A stretch of DNA of 62,856 bases from Candidatus Rokubacteria bacterium 13_1_40CM_69_27 (GCA_001917535.1 MNEF01000007.1:1-62856); one strand, 5' to 3'; counted from the first letter of the stretch, positions 47,150 to 56,823 are shown. Numbers and translations: made by a program. Notes: generated from the sequence alone by a model not told the origin.

Positions 47150-48124
47150 TCAGTGGCCCGCGCGCTCCTCGCCGAAGCCGTCGGAGGCGCGGTAGCGATC
47201 CTCCGTGCCGGGGATGTACAGCTTCTCCAGCTCCTTGAAGCGCTCGACCCGGGCCATGACGTGGTGGCTCTCCGTGGGGTGCCCCGCCTTCGTCTTCTCC
47301 AGGGTCCACTGGGCCTGCTCCTGGTTCTTGACCAGATCCTCCATGGCGTTCCAGACCGCATACATGCCCGCGTGCGCCGCGTAGAGCGTGATGAAGATGA
47401 ACCGGTAGCCCAGGTCACCCAGCTCCCGGAACAGAAACGGGTTTGCGTCTGCGCTCCACCTGAACGACGAGGAGTAGTTGAAGGCGAGCGGCAGATGCGG
47501 GTGCGTTTGCCGCATCGCCTTGGCGAAGGCCACGGCTGGCTCGCGGATGGCATTGGAGAATTCGCACCAGACGAGGTCGGCGCCGGCGTCGGCGTAGGCC
47601 CGACCCCGCCAGACCGCCTCCTCCAGGCTGCCGCCAACCGCGCCGTAACCGTCGGTCCGCGCGATGATCACGAAGTCGGGGTCGAGGCGGTCGCGGACGT
47701 CGACGGCCGCGCGGAACTTGCCGACGGCCTCCTCGCGGCTCACGAGGGTCTTGCCCGCGATGTGGCCGCACCGTTTCGGGAACCGCTGGTCCTCGATGTG
47801 GACGCCGGCCACGCCCGTCTTGACGAACTCCTGGACGGTACGCATCGTGCTCAGGGCGTTACCGTAACCGTCGTCGGCGTCGGCGATGACCGGGATCCCC
47901 ACGGCACTGGCGATCGTCGACGCGGTGCGCGTCATTTCCGTCATCGTGAGAAAGCCCATGTCGGGCCACCCGTTCGCCATCGCGACGGAGTAACCGCTCA
48001 TGTAGATGGCCTTCATGCCGGCGCGCTCGGCGATCTGGGCGTCGAGGGGTGAGTAGATGCCGCCAGTGAAGACATAGTCCTCGTCCCTCAGCAGCTGCCG
48101 AAACTTCCTTCCCATGTTCTCCAC
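47150..48124 (-). CDS. Isocitrate lyase / PEP mutase family enzyme
   Basis: About 324 aa. Signature elements: YSPLDAQIAERAGMKAIYMSG near the N-terminus, the Mg-binding IPVIADADDGYGN, the family active-site loop FPKRCGHIAGKTLVSREEAV (K-R-C-G-H as in isocitrate and methylisocitrate lyases), FVIIARTDGYGAVGGSLEEA and ADLVWCEFSNAIREP. It cleaves or rearranges a C-C or C-P bond in a 2-hydroxy-acid; the substrate is not determined. GTG 48124 has AAGGAG nine bases ahead; ATG 48115 is an alternative. Third gene of a probable sigma-54 operon. Confidence 0.85.
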   Translation of the reverse strand: MENMGRKFRQLLRDEDYVFTGGIYSPLDAQIAERAGMKAIYMSGYSVAMANGWPDMGFLTMTEMTRTASTIASAVGIPVIADADDGYGNALSTMRTVQEFVKTGVAGVHIEDQRFPKRCGHIAGKTLVSREEAVGKFRAAVDVRDRLDPDFVIIARTDGYGAVGGSLEEAVWRGRAYADAGADLVWCEFSNAIREPAVAFAKAMRQTHPHLPLAFNYSSSFRWSADANPFLFRELGDLGYRFIFITLYAAHAGMYAVWNAMEDLVKNQEQAQWTLEKTKAGHPTESHHVMARVERFKELEKLYIPGTEDRYRASDGFGEERAGH

Positions 48125-48141
48125 GATTCGAGGCTCCTTGC

Positions 48142-48294
48142 TCAGGCCGACGCGGCCAGGGAGGTGGCGCACCAGCGGCAGTAGGTCTTGGCGTCGATTT
48201 CGAGCGCACAGCTCCGGCAGCAGCGCGTCCCGCACTCCTGGCAGCCGATCGGGCCGGACGGGTGATCGTGCGTCATGCCGCACTCGCATGTCAT
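48142..48294 (-). CDS. Tiny zinc-knuckle protein (50 aa)
   Basis: Cys-rich: CECGMTHDH, GCQECGTRCCRSCALEI, YCRWCATSL. Four Cys-x2-Cys-like pairs and two His suggest one or two zinc sites. ATG 48294 follows GGAGGGCGATGCC. It is similar in layout to the next gene upstream and sits 17 bases before the isocitrate-lyase-like gene. Function unknown; perhaps a metal-binding partner or regulator of that enzyme. Confidence 0.7.
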   Translation of the reverse strand: MTCECGMTHDHPSGPIGCQECGTRCCRSCALEIDAKTYCRWCATSLAASA

Positions 48295-48308
48295 GGCATC
48301 GCCCTCCT

Positions 48309-48500
48309 TCACTGCAGATCGAAGGGACCGCCGACGCGGACCGTGGTCGCGCCGAGCAACGACCGCGCGCAGCCCCCACAGTACGTGACCGACTCGAGGT
48401 GGACGGCACAGGCCGGGCAGCAGCCCACGCCGCAGTCCAGGCAGGCCAGGTGGTGAAAGGCAAAGTGGACTTCGCTCCCACAACCGCAGCTTCCGCCCAT
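48309..48500 (-). CDS. Tiny zinc-knuckle protein (63 aa)
   Basis: GGSCGCGSEVHFAFHHLACL, DCGVGCCPACAVHLESVTYC and GGCARSLL share the CxCG...CxxCGxxCCxxC...YCxxCAxSL layout of the 50-aa neighbour, so they are paralogues. GGAGGAGCC precedes ATG 48500. It is the first gene behind the -24/-12 promoter at 48540-48555. Confidence 0.7.
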   Translation of the reverse strand: MGGSCGCGSEVHFAFHHLACLDCGVGCCPACAVHLESVTYCGGCARSLLGATTVRVGGPFDLQ

Positions 48501-48539
48501 GGCTCCTCCGGTGGTTCGGCGTTGCTGTGGCTGTGCTTC

Positions 48540-48555
48540 TACAAGAGCTGTTCCA
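48540..48555 (-). promoter_or_regulatory. Sigma-54 promoter (-24/-12)
   Basis: TGGAAC-AGCTC-TTGTA on the minus strand matches TGGCAC-N5-TTGCA except for two bases, keeping the GG at -24 and the spacing. It predicts a start near 48528, 28 bases before ATG 48500. The gene for a sigma-54 activator lies directly upstream. Confidence 0.65.
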
Positions 48556-48605
48556 ATCTTAAGGCCCTGAAAACATTTGTAATTTTAATGTGGAAGTGTT
48601 TATAG

Positions 48606-48623
48606 TGAGTCCTCAATGTCTCA
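48606..48623. promoter_or_regulatory. Dyad 1, likely activator site
   Basis: TGAGTC-CTCAAT-GTCTCA: half sites TGAGnC and GnCTCA with six bases between. Centred about 85 bp upstream of the predicted sigma-54 transcription start. Confidence 0.65.
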
Positions 48624-48698
48624 CTAAAATGGCCGGGTTTACTCGGGAGTATATGCGTAACTATATACAGATAAAGATATTTATACCTAAGTTCATGG

Positions 48699-48716
48699 TG
48701 AGACTCTAGAGTCTCA
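48699..48716. promoter_or_regulatory. Dyad 2, likely activator site
   Basis: TGAGAC-TCTAGA-GTCTCA, a perfect palindrome extended by one G/C pair on each side (20 bp). Centred 93 bp from dyad 1, in AT-rich DNA suited to bending. Confidence 0.7.
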
Positions 48717-50081
48717 CTAATGAGTCCTTTGTGTCTCATCGCGGAACGTACCAGGGTTGATGGCGTATTTGACGAGCAACCGATGAAAATTTCTGCGGGT
48801 GATCCGCGCCGCCTTTGCCGCCGCCGAGACATTGCCGCGGCTCTCCCTGAGCAGTCCCATGATCGCCTGGCGCTCGAACTCGCGGATCAACCGGTCCTTG
48901 CCGGCCGGTAGCCCCTCCTTCGCGGACATCGGCAGGCGGGTAGCCTCTTGCAGATGAAGGGGGAGGTGGTCGGACTCGATCGACCGCTCGGAGGCGAGCA
49001 CGACCGCGCGCTCGACGATGTTTTCGAGCTCGCGGAGGTTGCCCGGCCACGCGTAGCGCTTCATGAGATCGAGCGCCTCGGCTGAGATGCGCTCGACCTT
49101 CTTGTTGACCTTCGCCTCGGCCTTCCGGAGGAAGTGATAGGCGAGGACGGGGATGTCCTCCACCCGCTCGCGCAGCGGCGGCAGGGTGATGGTGAAGGTG
49201 TTGAACCGGTAGAAGAGGTCTTCTCTGAACTCCCCCCGCTGCAGCGCAGCTTCCAGATCCCGGTTGGTCGCGGCGATCACGCGGACCCGGACCCGGCGTG
49301 TCACCACCTCGCCCACGGGCTTGACCTCGCCCGCCTGGAGCACCCGCAGGAGCTTGCCCTGCATCTCCAGCGGCATGTCGCCGATCTCGTCGAGGAAGAT
49401 CGTGCCTCCGTCGGCCTTCTCGAAGAGCCCGACCTTGTCGGTGACGGCCCCCGTGAACGCGCCGCGCCGGTGGCCGAACAACTCCGACTCCATGAGAGTC
49501 GGTGTCAGCGCCGTACAGTTGACGGTGAGCAGGGGCTTGTCGCGCAGGGGCGAGTACCTGTGGATGGCGCGGGCCACCAGCTCCTTGCCCGTCCCCGACT
49601 CGCCGCGGATCAGCACGGTGGTTGGCGTCGGCGCCACCCGGGCCACCATTTCCGCCAACTCGCGCATCTTGGGGTTCTGGCCGATGATGAAATCGCCTTC
49701 GGCCTGCGCCTGGAGCTCCCGCACTACCAGCGCGTAGCGGTCCTCCAGCTCCTCCGACCGCTTGCGCTCCGCCAGGAGGTCCCACATGAACCGAGCGCCA
49801 ATCCCGCCCATCACCTCCGTGGTCGGCGGTTTCAGCCGGAGAATCGCCTGCTGGACCTCGGCGCTGCCGGTCACGTCGATGATGAGGTCGGCCCGCGGGT
49901 CGGTGACGAGCTCGCGGAAGTCGGTGGTGACCAGTACGTTGAGGCGGCGGGCCAGCTCGATCCCCGGGGCCCAGGCGTTCAGGTCCGCGATGCCCAGGAT
50001 CGACACGGTGGGGTCACCGGCGAACATCTCCAGGAGGGCGCGTCCCCCCTTGCCCGCGCCGACGATCACCACCTTCGTCAC
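48717..50081 (-). CDS. Sigma-54-dependent activator with a Rossmann-type sensor domain
   Basis: A 454-aa protein. Residues 1-105 form an NAD(P)-binding-like Rossmann domain ([58 protein letters not shown]), unusual for this class. The AAA+ domain follows: Walker A GESGTGKE (160-167), the sigma-54 contact loop GAFTGA (207-212), Walker [12 protein letters not shown] (225-235), and [20 protein letters not shown]. The C-terminus has a Fis-type helix-turn-helix ([20 protein letters not shown]). It probably senses a dinucleotide or redox state and drives the adjacent zinc-knuckle/lyase operon. Confidence 0.9.
   Translation of the reverse strand: MTKVVIVGAGKGGRALLEMFAGDPTVSILGIADLNAWAPGIELARRLNVLVTTDFRELVTDPRADLIIDVTGSAEVQQAILRLKPPTTEVMGGIGARFMWDLLAERKRSEELEDRYALVVRELQAQAEGDFIIGQNPKMRELAEMVARVAPTPTTVLIRGESGTGKELVARAIHRYSPLRDKPLLTVNCTALTPTLMESELFGHRRGAFTGAVTDKVGLFEKADGGTIFLDEIGDMPLEMQGKLLRVLQAGEVKPVGEVVTRRVRVRVIAATNRDLEAALQRGEFREDLFYRFNTFTITLPPLRERVEDIPVLAYHFLRKAEAKVNKKVERISAEALDLMKRYAWPGNLRELENIVERAVVLASERSIESDHLPLHLQEATRLPMSAKEGLPAGKDRLIREFERQAIMGLLRESRGNVSAAAKAARITRRNFHRLLVKYAINPGTFRDETQRTH
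48721..48738. promoter_or_regulatory. Dyad 3, likely activator site
   Basis: TGAGTC-CTTTGT-GTCTCA, same half sites and spacing, 22 bp (two helical turns) from dyad 2. It overlaps the last codons of the activator gene. Confidence 0.6.
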
Positions 50082-50115
50082 GCCCTAGAAAATACCACCC
50101 CGCGGGAGATCACTG

Positions 50116-50202
50116 CGCTCGAACGCTGGGTTTGCCACGTTCGAGCGGCGGCTTCGCCGCCGCAATCCTGGGGGAGGTACCGGAAGGGGGGGGCCCCCCT
50201 CC
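50116..50202. repeat. Palindromic repeat cluster between dnaB and the activator gene
   Basis: CGCTCGAACG (50116-50125) and CGTTCGAGCG (50138-50147) form a perfect 10-bp inverted repeat. From 50140 the second element reads TTCGAG, CGGCGG-ctt-CGCCGCCG, CAATCCTGGGGGAGG, CGGA, then a poly-G/poly-C hairpin with CCTCC. That order of parts matches 27276-27349, and the ATCCTGGGGGAG piece recurs at 54640. REP-like. It fills most of the 126-bp intergenic gap. Confidence 0.65.
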
Positions 50203-50207
50203 TGGAA

Positions 50208-52847
50208 TCAAAAGGGCTGGGGCTGTCGGTGAAAGTCCGCGATGTTCTCGAAGCGGGCGTACTGGGGCAGGAACACGACCTTCACCGTGCCCACGGGGCC
50301 GTTGCGCTGCTTGCCGATGATGACCTCCGTGATGTTCGCCTCGTCCGGCGGCAGGTCCTCCTTGTAGATCGAGGGCCGGTAGAGGAACAAGATCAGGTCC
50401 GCGTCCTGCTCGAGCGCCCCGCTGTTGTGGCTCACGATCCCATCCGCGAGCCAGGAGGCGGGCCCGGGGACCGTGAGGTCAAACACATCCTCTTCGCCGT
50501 CGGGTTCGATGGCCACGATCCTGTCCCAGAACAAGTCGTTAATAGCCCGCGCACGAAGCTCTTCGTCCTCGAGGATGTCTGCGTACTGCCGCATCAACCC
50601 CCGTGACGGTGCGAATCGGAAATGCGCACTTCCGCAGTAAGCTGTCCCCCGGACGGCCGCCATGAGCCGATCGGACACACCTTGCTCGCGCATCGGCGCC
50701 TTCACTCGCCCGAAATCTTCACGGGGCAGCGTGTCGACATGGGTATTGGCGCGGCAATCTGCCAGCACCGCCTCCAGACGCCGAGCCTGTGGCTCACGGG
50801 GGCCGAAGGCACCGACGGTCTCGAGGAAGCGGCGCTGATCTGCAGCGCCCGACACGCTCACGAAGAAGGTGGAGCGGTAGCCGGCTTTCCACGTCGAAGA
50901 GATCCTCGCGACGATCCCGACCCTCAGCAGCAGCGCCGCCACGTCCCGCGCCAGTTCCCGGCTGTTGGTGGAGTAGCAGACCGAGTGACTGCCTTTTCCG
51001 GTTGCCGGAGGAGCGATGGTGCCATCGGTCGCCCACAGATGGCGCAACAGGAGGGCAACCTGTCGGTTCGAGAGAAGGAAAACCGCCGTGGAGATGCGCT
51101 TCTGGTACGACCGCTGGCTGAAGATCCCCAGTTCGCGGAGCCATCCGTTCACACCGCCCGCGCACCAGCGATTGCCGTTTCCACTGATGAGAAGCTGGTG
51201 CCAGCCGCGGCGACCCGCGTAGCGGGTGACTTGGCATCCAAACTCGGCCCGCGCAGCGTCGTAGACGACGGCACTGTTCGCCTCCGAGTTGGTCGTGTAG
51301 CGCAGGGGCTGGCCACTCAGATAGCTGCCGTCGCCAATCAGCTGCCCCAGGAGCGCAACGCGGCCATCGGACCAGGTGGTTGGCGACACTGGTTCCGGAA
51401 GGCTTCGTGCGATCGCCAGGCGGTCGCCGACAGCGAGCCCGTCAACCGTCGTCCACCCCCGACGTGATAAGAGCCGATGCTGCCTGGTCGCCCGGATTCT
51501 CCGCCCACTAGCCAGCCGGACCGAAACGACCGCCCGGGTCCCCACCCGCCAGACCCGATCGCTCTTCGCAACGGTGATCTTGCCGGTGACCGACATCGTC
51601 AAGACATCCGGGGTGGTCCCTACAAGCTCGCGGATCGGGATTCGCCGTCCATCGGCCAGGACGACCAGCGAGTCGCCGGTGACGCACTCCCGGAGGTCGG
51701 AGAGCTGAGGTCGGAAGTCGCGCATGACCCGGGACTCGACCGCGCGCGAGAGCTGGGACAGCGCGACGACAGGCACGGTCAACTCCTTGGCGAGCGCCTT
51801 GAGCGAGCGCGAGATCTCTGAGATCTCCTGCTGGCGGCTCTCCATCGCCGCCCGGCCCCGCATGAGCTGGAGGTAGTCGATGACGAGCAGGTCGAGGCCG
51901 TGCTCGGCCTTCATCCGGCGCGCCTTGGCTCGCGCCTCCAGCACCGTGAGCCCCGGAGAGTCGTCGATGAAGATGGCGGCCTCGCTCAGCCGGCCGGCCG
52001 CGGCCGTCAGGCGGTGCCAATCAGAGGCGCTGAGGCGCCCCGTGCGCACCCCCTGGGAGTCCACCTTGGCCTCCGAGCAGAGCATGCGCTGCACGAGTTG
52101 CGGCGCCGACATCTCGAGGCTCAGCACGAGCACCTTACCGCGCAGCACGACGCCGACGTGTTGGGCGACGTTCAGCGCGAACGCCGTCTTGCCCATACTG
52201 GGACGTCCCGCGATGATGATGAAGTCGGAGGGCTGCAGGCCCGACGTCTCGAGGTCGAGCTTTTCGAAGCCGGTGGCCACTCCAGTGACGTGCTCTTTGC
52301 GCTCGTACAGGCGCTCGATGTACTCGAACGTGTTCTTGAGGATCTTGCCGACGGGCAGCGCGCTTCCCTCCAGGCGACGCTCGGCCAGACCGAAGATCCG
52401 GCGCTCGGCGTCGTCGACGAGGTTCTGCACGTCCTCTTTGGCGTCGAACGCCTGGGTGATGATCTGGGTCGACGTCTGGATCAGCTCGCGGAGAACCGCC
52501 ATGTCACGCACGATGCCCGCGTAGGCGCTGAGGTGCGCCGCGATCGAGGCGTGTTCGACCAGCAGGGCCAGTGCCGCGGGCCCGCCCACGGCGTCGAGAG
52601 CTCCGTGGCGGCGCAGCTCCTCGTTGAGGGTGATGAGGTCAACCGGTTCGCTCCGATCGAACAGTCGGAGCATCGTCTCGTAGATGCTCCGGTGCGCTTC
52701 GGTATAGAAGTCGGAGGGCCGCAGGACCTCGATTACCCGTGGCAGTGTCTCCCGCCCCTCGAGCAGGACGGCCCCCAGGACCGCGCGCTCAGCGTCCAGA
52801 TTGTGCGGAGGGATCCGCGTCGGAACTTCCAGCGGGCTTATGGGCAC
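50208..52847 (-). CDS. dnaB: Replicative DNA helicase with an intein
   Basis: 879 aa as translated; 458 aa after splicing, normal for DnaB. The N-terminal domain has RIPPHNLDAERAVLGAVLLE. The RecA-like domain has Walker A AGRPSMGKTAFALNVAQHVG, LSLEMSAPQLVQRML, IDDSPGLTV, LLVIDYLQLM (Walker B) and QLSDLRE, where the intein enters; the host sequence resumes SGALEQDADLILFLYRPSIY and IIGKQRNGPVGTV. It unwinds DNA at the fork. 187 bp separate it from rplI upstream, with a hairpin between. Confidence 0.97.
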   Translation of the reverse strand: MPISPLEVPTRIPPHNLDAERAVLGAVLLEGRETLPRVIEVLRPSDFYTEAHRSIYETMLRLFDRSEPVDLITLNEELRRHGALDAVGGPAALALLVEHASIAAHLSAYAGIVRDMAVLRELIQTSTQIITQAFDAKEDVQNLVDDAERRIFGLAERRLEGSALPVGKILKNTFEYIERLYERKEHVTGVATGFEKLDLETSGLQPSDFIIIAGRPSMGKTAFALNVAQHVGVVLRGKVLVLSLEMSAPQLVQRMLCSEAKVDSQGVRTGRLSASDWHRLTAAAGRLSEAAIFIDDSPGLTVLEARAKARRMKAEHGLDLLVIDYLQLMRGRAAMESRQQEISEISRSLKALAKELTVPVVALSQLSRAVESRVMRDFRPQLSDLRECVTGDSLVVLADGRRIPIRELVGTTPDVLTMSVTGKITVAKSDRVWRVGTRAVVSVRLASGRRIRATRQHRLLSRRGWTTVDGLAVGDRLAIARSLPEPVSPTTWSDGRVALLGQLIGDGSYLSGQPLRYTTNSEANSAVVYDAARAEFGCQVTRYAGRRGWHQLLISGNGNRWCAGGVNGWLRELGIFSQRSYQKRISTAVFLLSNRQVALLLRHLWATDGTIAPPATGKGSHSVCYSTNSRELARDVAALLLRVGIVARISSTWKAGYRSTFFVSVSGAADQRRFLETVGAFGPREPQARRLEAVLADCRANTHVDTLPREDFGRVKAPMREQGVSDRLMAAVRGTAYCGSAHFRFAPSRGLMRQYADILEDEELRARAINDLFWDRIVAIEPDGEEDVFDLTVPGPASWLADGIVSHNSGALEQDADLILFLYRPSIYKEDLPPDEANITEVIIGKQRNGPVGTVKVVFLPQYARFENIADFHRQPQPF
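50424..51686 (-). mobile_element. Intein with LAGLIDADG homing endonuclease in dnaB
   Basis: 421 residues (388-808 of the precursor). It begins Cys-VTGDSLVVLADGRRIPIREL (block A), has RLASGRRIRATRQHRLLSRR (block B, with a His), LLGQLIGDGSYL and LLRHLWATDGTI (the two LAGLIDADG-type motifs, blocks C and E), and ends DVFDLTVPGPASWLADGIV-SHN (blocks F and G), with Ser as the +1 extein residue. All splice-junction residues (Cys1, penultimate His, terminal Asn, +1 Ser) are present, so it should splice. The endonuclease motifs keep their acidic residue, so homing may still be active. Confidence 0.93.
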
Positions 52848-52988
52848 GCCTCAGCGCGAAGCATTCGCACTGATCCTTTCGCGGACTGCCGCTCGTCGTC
52901 AACAAAATTCTGAAAAACTGTCCGCGCGGGTGGACAACGGTGTGGATAGCATGGGAGCTGCCGGTGGAAACCAGTGGATACAGACGAC

Positions 52989-53016
52989 GACCCCGAGAAT
53001 CGACGATCTCGGGGTC
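52989..53016. terminator. Hairpin between rplI and dnaB
   Basis: GACCCCGAGA and TCTCGGGGTC form a perfect 10-bp stem with an 8-nt loop, 19 bases past the rplI stop. No T tract on the minus strand, so a partial terminator or processing/stability element. Confidence 0.5.
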
Positions 53017-53034
53017 GAGGATCGCGCGCTGTCG

Positions 53035-53478
53035 CTACTCTCGAACGACGTTGACTTTGAGGTGCGCCGTGACCTCGGGATGCAGCCGGATGGCGACCCC
53101 GGCCTCGCCCAGCGCCTTGATCGGCTCCTCGAGCTGCACCCGCCGCCGCTCGATCTTCACGCCCTGGGCGGCGAGAAAGTCGACGACGTCCTGGGCCGTG
53201 ACCGAGCCGAAGAGCTTGCCTTCCTCGGAGGCCTGGCGCCGCTCCTCGTAGACGAGACTCTCGATCCGCGCCCGGAGCGCCTCGGCGTCGGCCCTGACCC
53301 GGCTCGCCTTGGCGTCCTGCTGCTTCTTGATGTGCTCCAGATTCGTGAGGTTGCCCTCGGTGGCGCTGAGGGCCAGCTTCTTCGGGATGAGGAAATTGCG
53401 GGCGTAGCCGTCCGAGACGTCGCGGACCTCGCCCCGGCGACCCACCTTAGCGATGTCGTCGAGCAGAATGACCTTCAT
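53035..53478 (-). CDS. rplI: 50S ribosomal protein L9
   Basis: A 147-aa protein. The N-terminal RNA-binding domain is MKVILLDDIAKVGRRGEVRD then VSDGYARNFLIPKKLALSAT, the long connecting helix lies about 45-80, and the C-terminal domain follows (LFGSVTAQDVVDFLAAQGVK and HPEVTAHLKVNVV). Four bases after rpsR. Confidence 0.97.
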   Translation of the reverse strand: MKVILLDDIAKVGRRGEVRDVSDGYARNFLIPKKLALSATEGNLTNLEHIKKQQDAKASRVRADAEALRARIESLVYEERRQASEEGKLFGSVTAQDVVDFLAAQGVKIERRRVQLEEPIKALGEAGVAIRLHPEVTAHLKVNVVRE

Positions 53479-53482
53479 GGCT

Positions 53483-53731
53483 CTAGTCGGTCGCCACGTA
53501 GGGCAGCAGCGCGACCGTGCGCGCCCGCCTCACCGCGTGCGTCAGCTGCCGCTGGTGGCGGGCGCAGCTTCCGGAGATACGCCTTGGGATGATCTTGCCG
53601 CGCTCGGTGACGAAGCCGCGCAGGCGGCGCACGTCCTTGTAGTCGACGATGTCGACCTTGTCGACGCAGAACTTGCAGACCTTCCGCCGGCCGAACCGGC
53701 GACGTTTGACGGGCTTGGGGGGCGTTGGAAT
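53483..53731 (-). CDS. rpsR: 30S ribosomal protein S18, apparent AUU start
   Basis: 82 residues from ATT 53731: [80 protein letters not shown], a complete S18. No ATG, GTG or TTG exists between the in-frame ssb stop (TAG, 53744-53746) and the conserved core. ATT lies eight bases after AGGAGG, so AUU initiation is the simplest reading. A sequencing error (ATG to ATT) would also explain it. It sits between ssb and rplI, as in most bacteria. Confidence 0.88.
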   Translation of the reverse strand: MPTPPKPVKRRRFGRRKVCKFCVDKVDIVDYKDVRRLRGFVTERGKIIPRRISGSCARHQRQLTHAVRRARTVALLPYVATD

Positions 53732-53743
53732 GGCGGCTTCCTC

Positions 53744-54154
53744 CTAGAACGGGACGTCGTCTTCGCCGGCCGGCGCATCCTCGGCGAAGGGCTGAGCGGC
53801 TGGGACGGCGGTGGGGGCGCCTTTGGTCCGGCTCATGAACTGCACGCGCTCGGCGACGACCTCGGTGACGGTGCGCTTCTGACCGTCCTTGCCCTCCCAG
53901 TCACGCGTCTGCAGGCGGCCCTCGACGAAGATCTGGCTGCCCTTGTCGAGGTACTCGCCGCAGCTCTCGGCCTGCTTACCCCAAACCACCACTGTCAGGA
54001 AGCAGGTGTCTTCCCGCTTTTCGCCACTCTGCGTCGTGTAGTTGCGGTTCACGGCCATTCTCAGATCGGCGACGGCCGTACCGCTGGGCGTGTAACGGAG
54101 CTCCGGAGGACGGGTCAGGTTCCCGATCAGAAGAACCTTGTTGAGGCTCGCCAT
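53744..54154 (-). CDS. ssb: Single-stranded DNA-binding protein
   Basis: A 136-aa protein with an OB fold: LNKVLLIGNLTRPPELRYTP, VADLRMAVNRNYTTQSGEKR, FLTVVVWGKQAESCGEYLDK, GSQIFVEGRLQTRDWEGKDG. The C-terminal tail ends in the acidic EDDVPF tip that recruits repair and replication partners. The start overlaps the rpsF stop by one base. Confidence 0.97.
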   Translation of the reverse strand: MASLNKVLLIGNLTRPPELRYTPSGTAVADLRMAVNRNYTTQSGEKREDTCFLTVVVWGKQAESCGEYLDKGSQIFVEGRLQTRDWEGKDGQKRTVTEVVAERVQFMSRTKGAPTAVPAAQPFAEDAPAGEDDVPF

Positions 54155-54501
54155 CAGCCGACCTCCTCGAGCACCTCTTGAGTTTTTGCCGGCCGAGCCT
54201 TCTTACGGAGGGGCACCCGCGTACTCAGGAAGCGCAGTACGTTCTCGTTGAGGCGGAGCTGCCGCTCGAACTCCTTCACCATGGACGGCTCGGCCGAGAC
54301 CGCGAAGACCGCGTACGTTCCCTCGCGCTGCTTGCGGATGTCATACGCGAGCCGACGCTTCCCCCAGTTTTCCACGTTCGTGACCTCGGCCCCCAGCGCC
54401 TTGACCTGTTCGCCGAGCTGGGTCAACAGCGCGGCGACCTCCTCGTCGGTCGGCCGCGGGTCGATGATCACGAGAATTTCGTAAGGCCGCAGTGCACTCA
54501 C
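54154..54501 (-). CDS. rpsF: 30S ribosomal protein S6
   Basis: About 115 aa: ALRPYEILVIIDPRPTDEEV, VTNVENWGKRRLAYDIRKQR, EGTYAVFAVSAEPSMVKEFE, RQLRLNENVLRFLSTRV. The start is uncertain: GTG 54501 (VSALRPYEIL) sits right after a GAGGGG run; ATG 54534 would add 11 residues (MFDSLKRFNEG) but its GGAG touches the ATG. First gene of rpsF-ssb-rpsR-rplI. Confidence 0.93.
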   Translation of the reverse strand: MSALRPYEILVIIDPRPTDEEVAALLTQLGEQVKALGAEVTNVENWGKRRLAYDIRKQREGTYAVFAVSAEPSMVKEFERQLRLNENVLRFLSTRVPLRKKARPAKTQEVLEEVG

Positions 54502-54571
54502 CCCCTCATTGAAGCGCTTAAGGCTATCAAACATCTCCGGATGGAGCAAGGTCAACGCTCCAAAACAGATA

Positions 54572-54601
54572 CGGCCCGGGCCGGTTTCCCGACCCGGGCC
54601 G
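54572..54601 (-). terminator. Terminator after groEL
   Basis: CGGCCCGGG and CCCGGGCCG form a 9-bp stem; on the minus strand it is followed by TATCTGTTTT. It separates groEL from the rpsF operon. Confidence 0.55.
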
Positions 54602-54639
54602 CCGCCCGCACATCGCGCGGGCTCCAACTGAGGGCGCTG

Positions 54640-54671
54640 ATCCTGGGGGAGTGTGAGGGGGTCCCCCTCAC
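54640..54671. repeat. REP-like palindrome downstream of groEL
   Basis: ATCCTGGGGGAG followed by GTGAGGGG-gtc-CCCCTCAC (54653-54671). The ATCCTGGGGGAG block is identical to that at 50165-50176. Confidence 0.55.
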
Positions 54672-54726
54672 CTCAATGAACCCCGCTCGACTTCAGCTCG
54701 CGCGAGCCGTCTGTCCTCGCGCGCGC

Positions 54727-56361
<1,635 letters not shown>

Positions 56362-56370
56362 TTAGGGTGA

Positions 56371-56658
56371 TTACTCGAGGATGGCGAGGACGTCTTCCTC
56401 GCGCAGGATCAGGTATTCCTTGTCGTCGATCTTGACCTCGGAGCCCGAGTACTTGCCGAACAGGATGCGGTCGCCCGCTTTCACGTCGAGCGGGATCTTC
56501 TTTCCGTCCTCCGTCACCTTTCCGTTCCCGACGGCGATGACCTTAGCCTCCTGCGGCTTCTCCTTGGCGGTGTCCGGGATGATGATGCCGCCCCGGCGAA
56601 CCTCCTGCTCCTCGAGGCGTTCCACGAGGATGCGGTCGTGCAGCGGACGAATTTTCAT
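56371..56658 (-). CDS. groES: 10 kDa co-chaperonin GroES
   Basis: A 95-aa GroES from ATG 56658: [20 protein letters not shown], the mobile loop [47 protein letters not shown] lies ten bases upstream. An in-frame ATG at 56724 with its own GAGGGG would give a 117-aa form with a Lys/Ser/Thr-rich extension ([20 protein letters not shown]). Both starts are usable on sequence evidence. Confidence 0.93.
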   Translation of the reverse strand: MKIRPLHDRILVERLEEQEVRRGGIIIPDTAKEKPQEAKVIAVGNGKVTEDGKKIPLDVKAGDRILFGKYSGSEVKIDDKEYLILREEDVLAILE

Positions 56659-56747
56659 AGATGCCTTGCCTCCTTTTTCTGTGGTAGACGCCGAGTTGGC
56701 CTTCGTGCTGGTTGCCTTGGCCATGAGATGTCCCCTCGCGATAGCTG

Positions 56748-56774
56748 TTAGCACTCGACAAAAGCGAGTGCTAA
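56748..56774. promoter_or_regulatory. CIRCE operator (HrcA binding site)
   Basis: TTAGCACTC-N9-GAGTGCTAA, a perfect match to the CIRCE consensus, 90 bp before the 95-aa groES start and 24 bp before the upstream ATG. Heat-shock control by HrcA is expected. Confidence 0.97.
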
Positions 56775-56823
56775 TATAGCCGCCGCGCGGGGGCCGATCA
56801 AGCAAAAAATCTGGGGGTGGTGA

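Noticed and set aside
52920..52980. DnaA-box cluster or replication origin upstream of dnaB
   Set aside because: TGTGGATAG and GTGGATA are near matches only, with no dnaA/dnaN, AT-rich unwinding region or repeated boxes.
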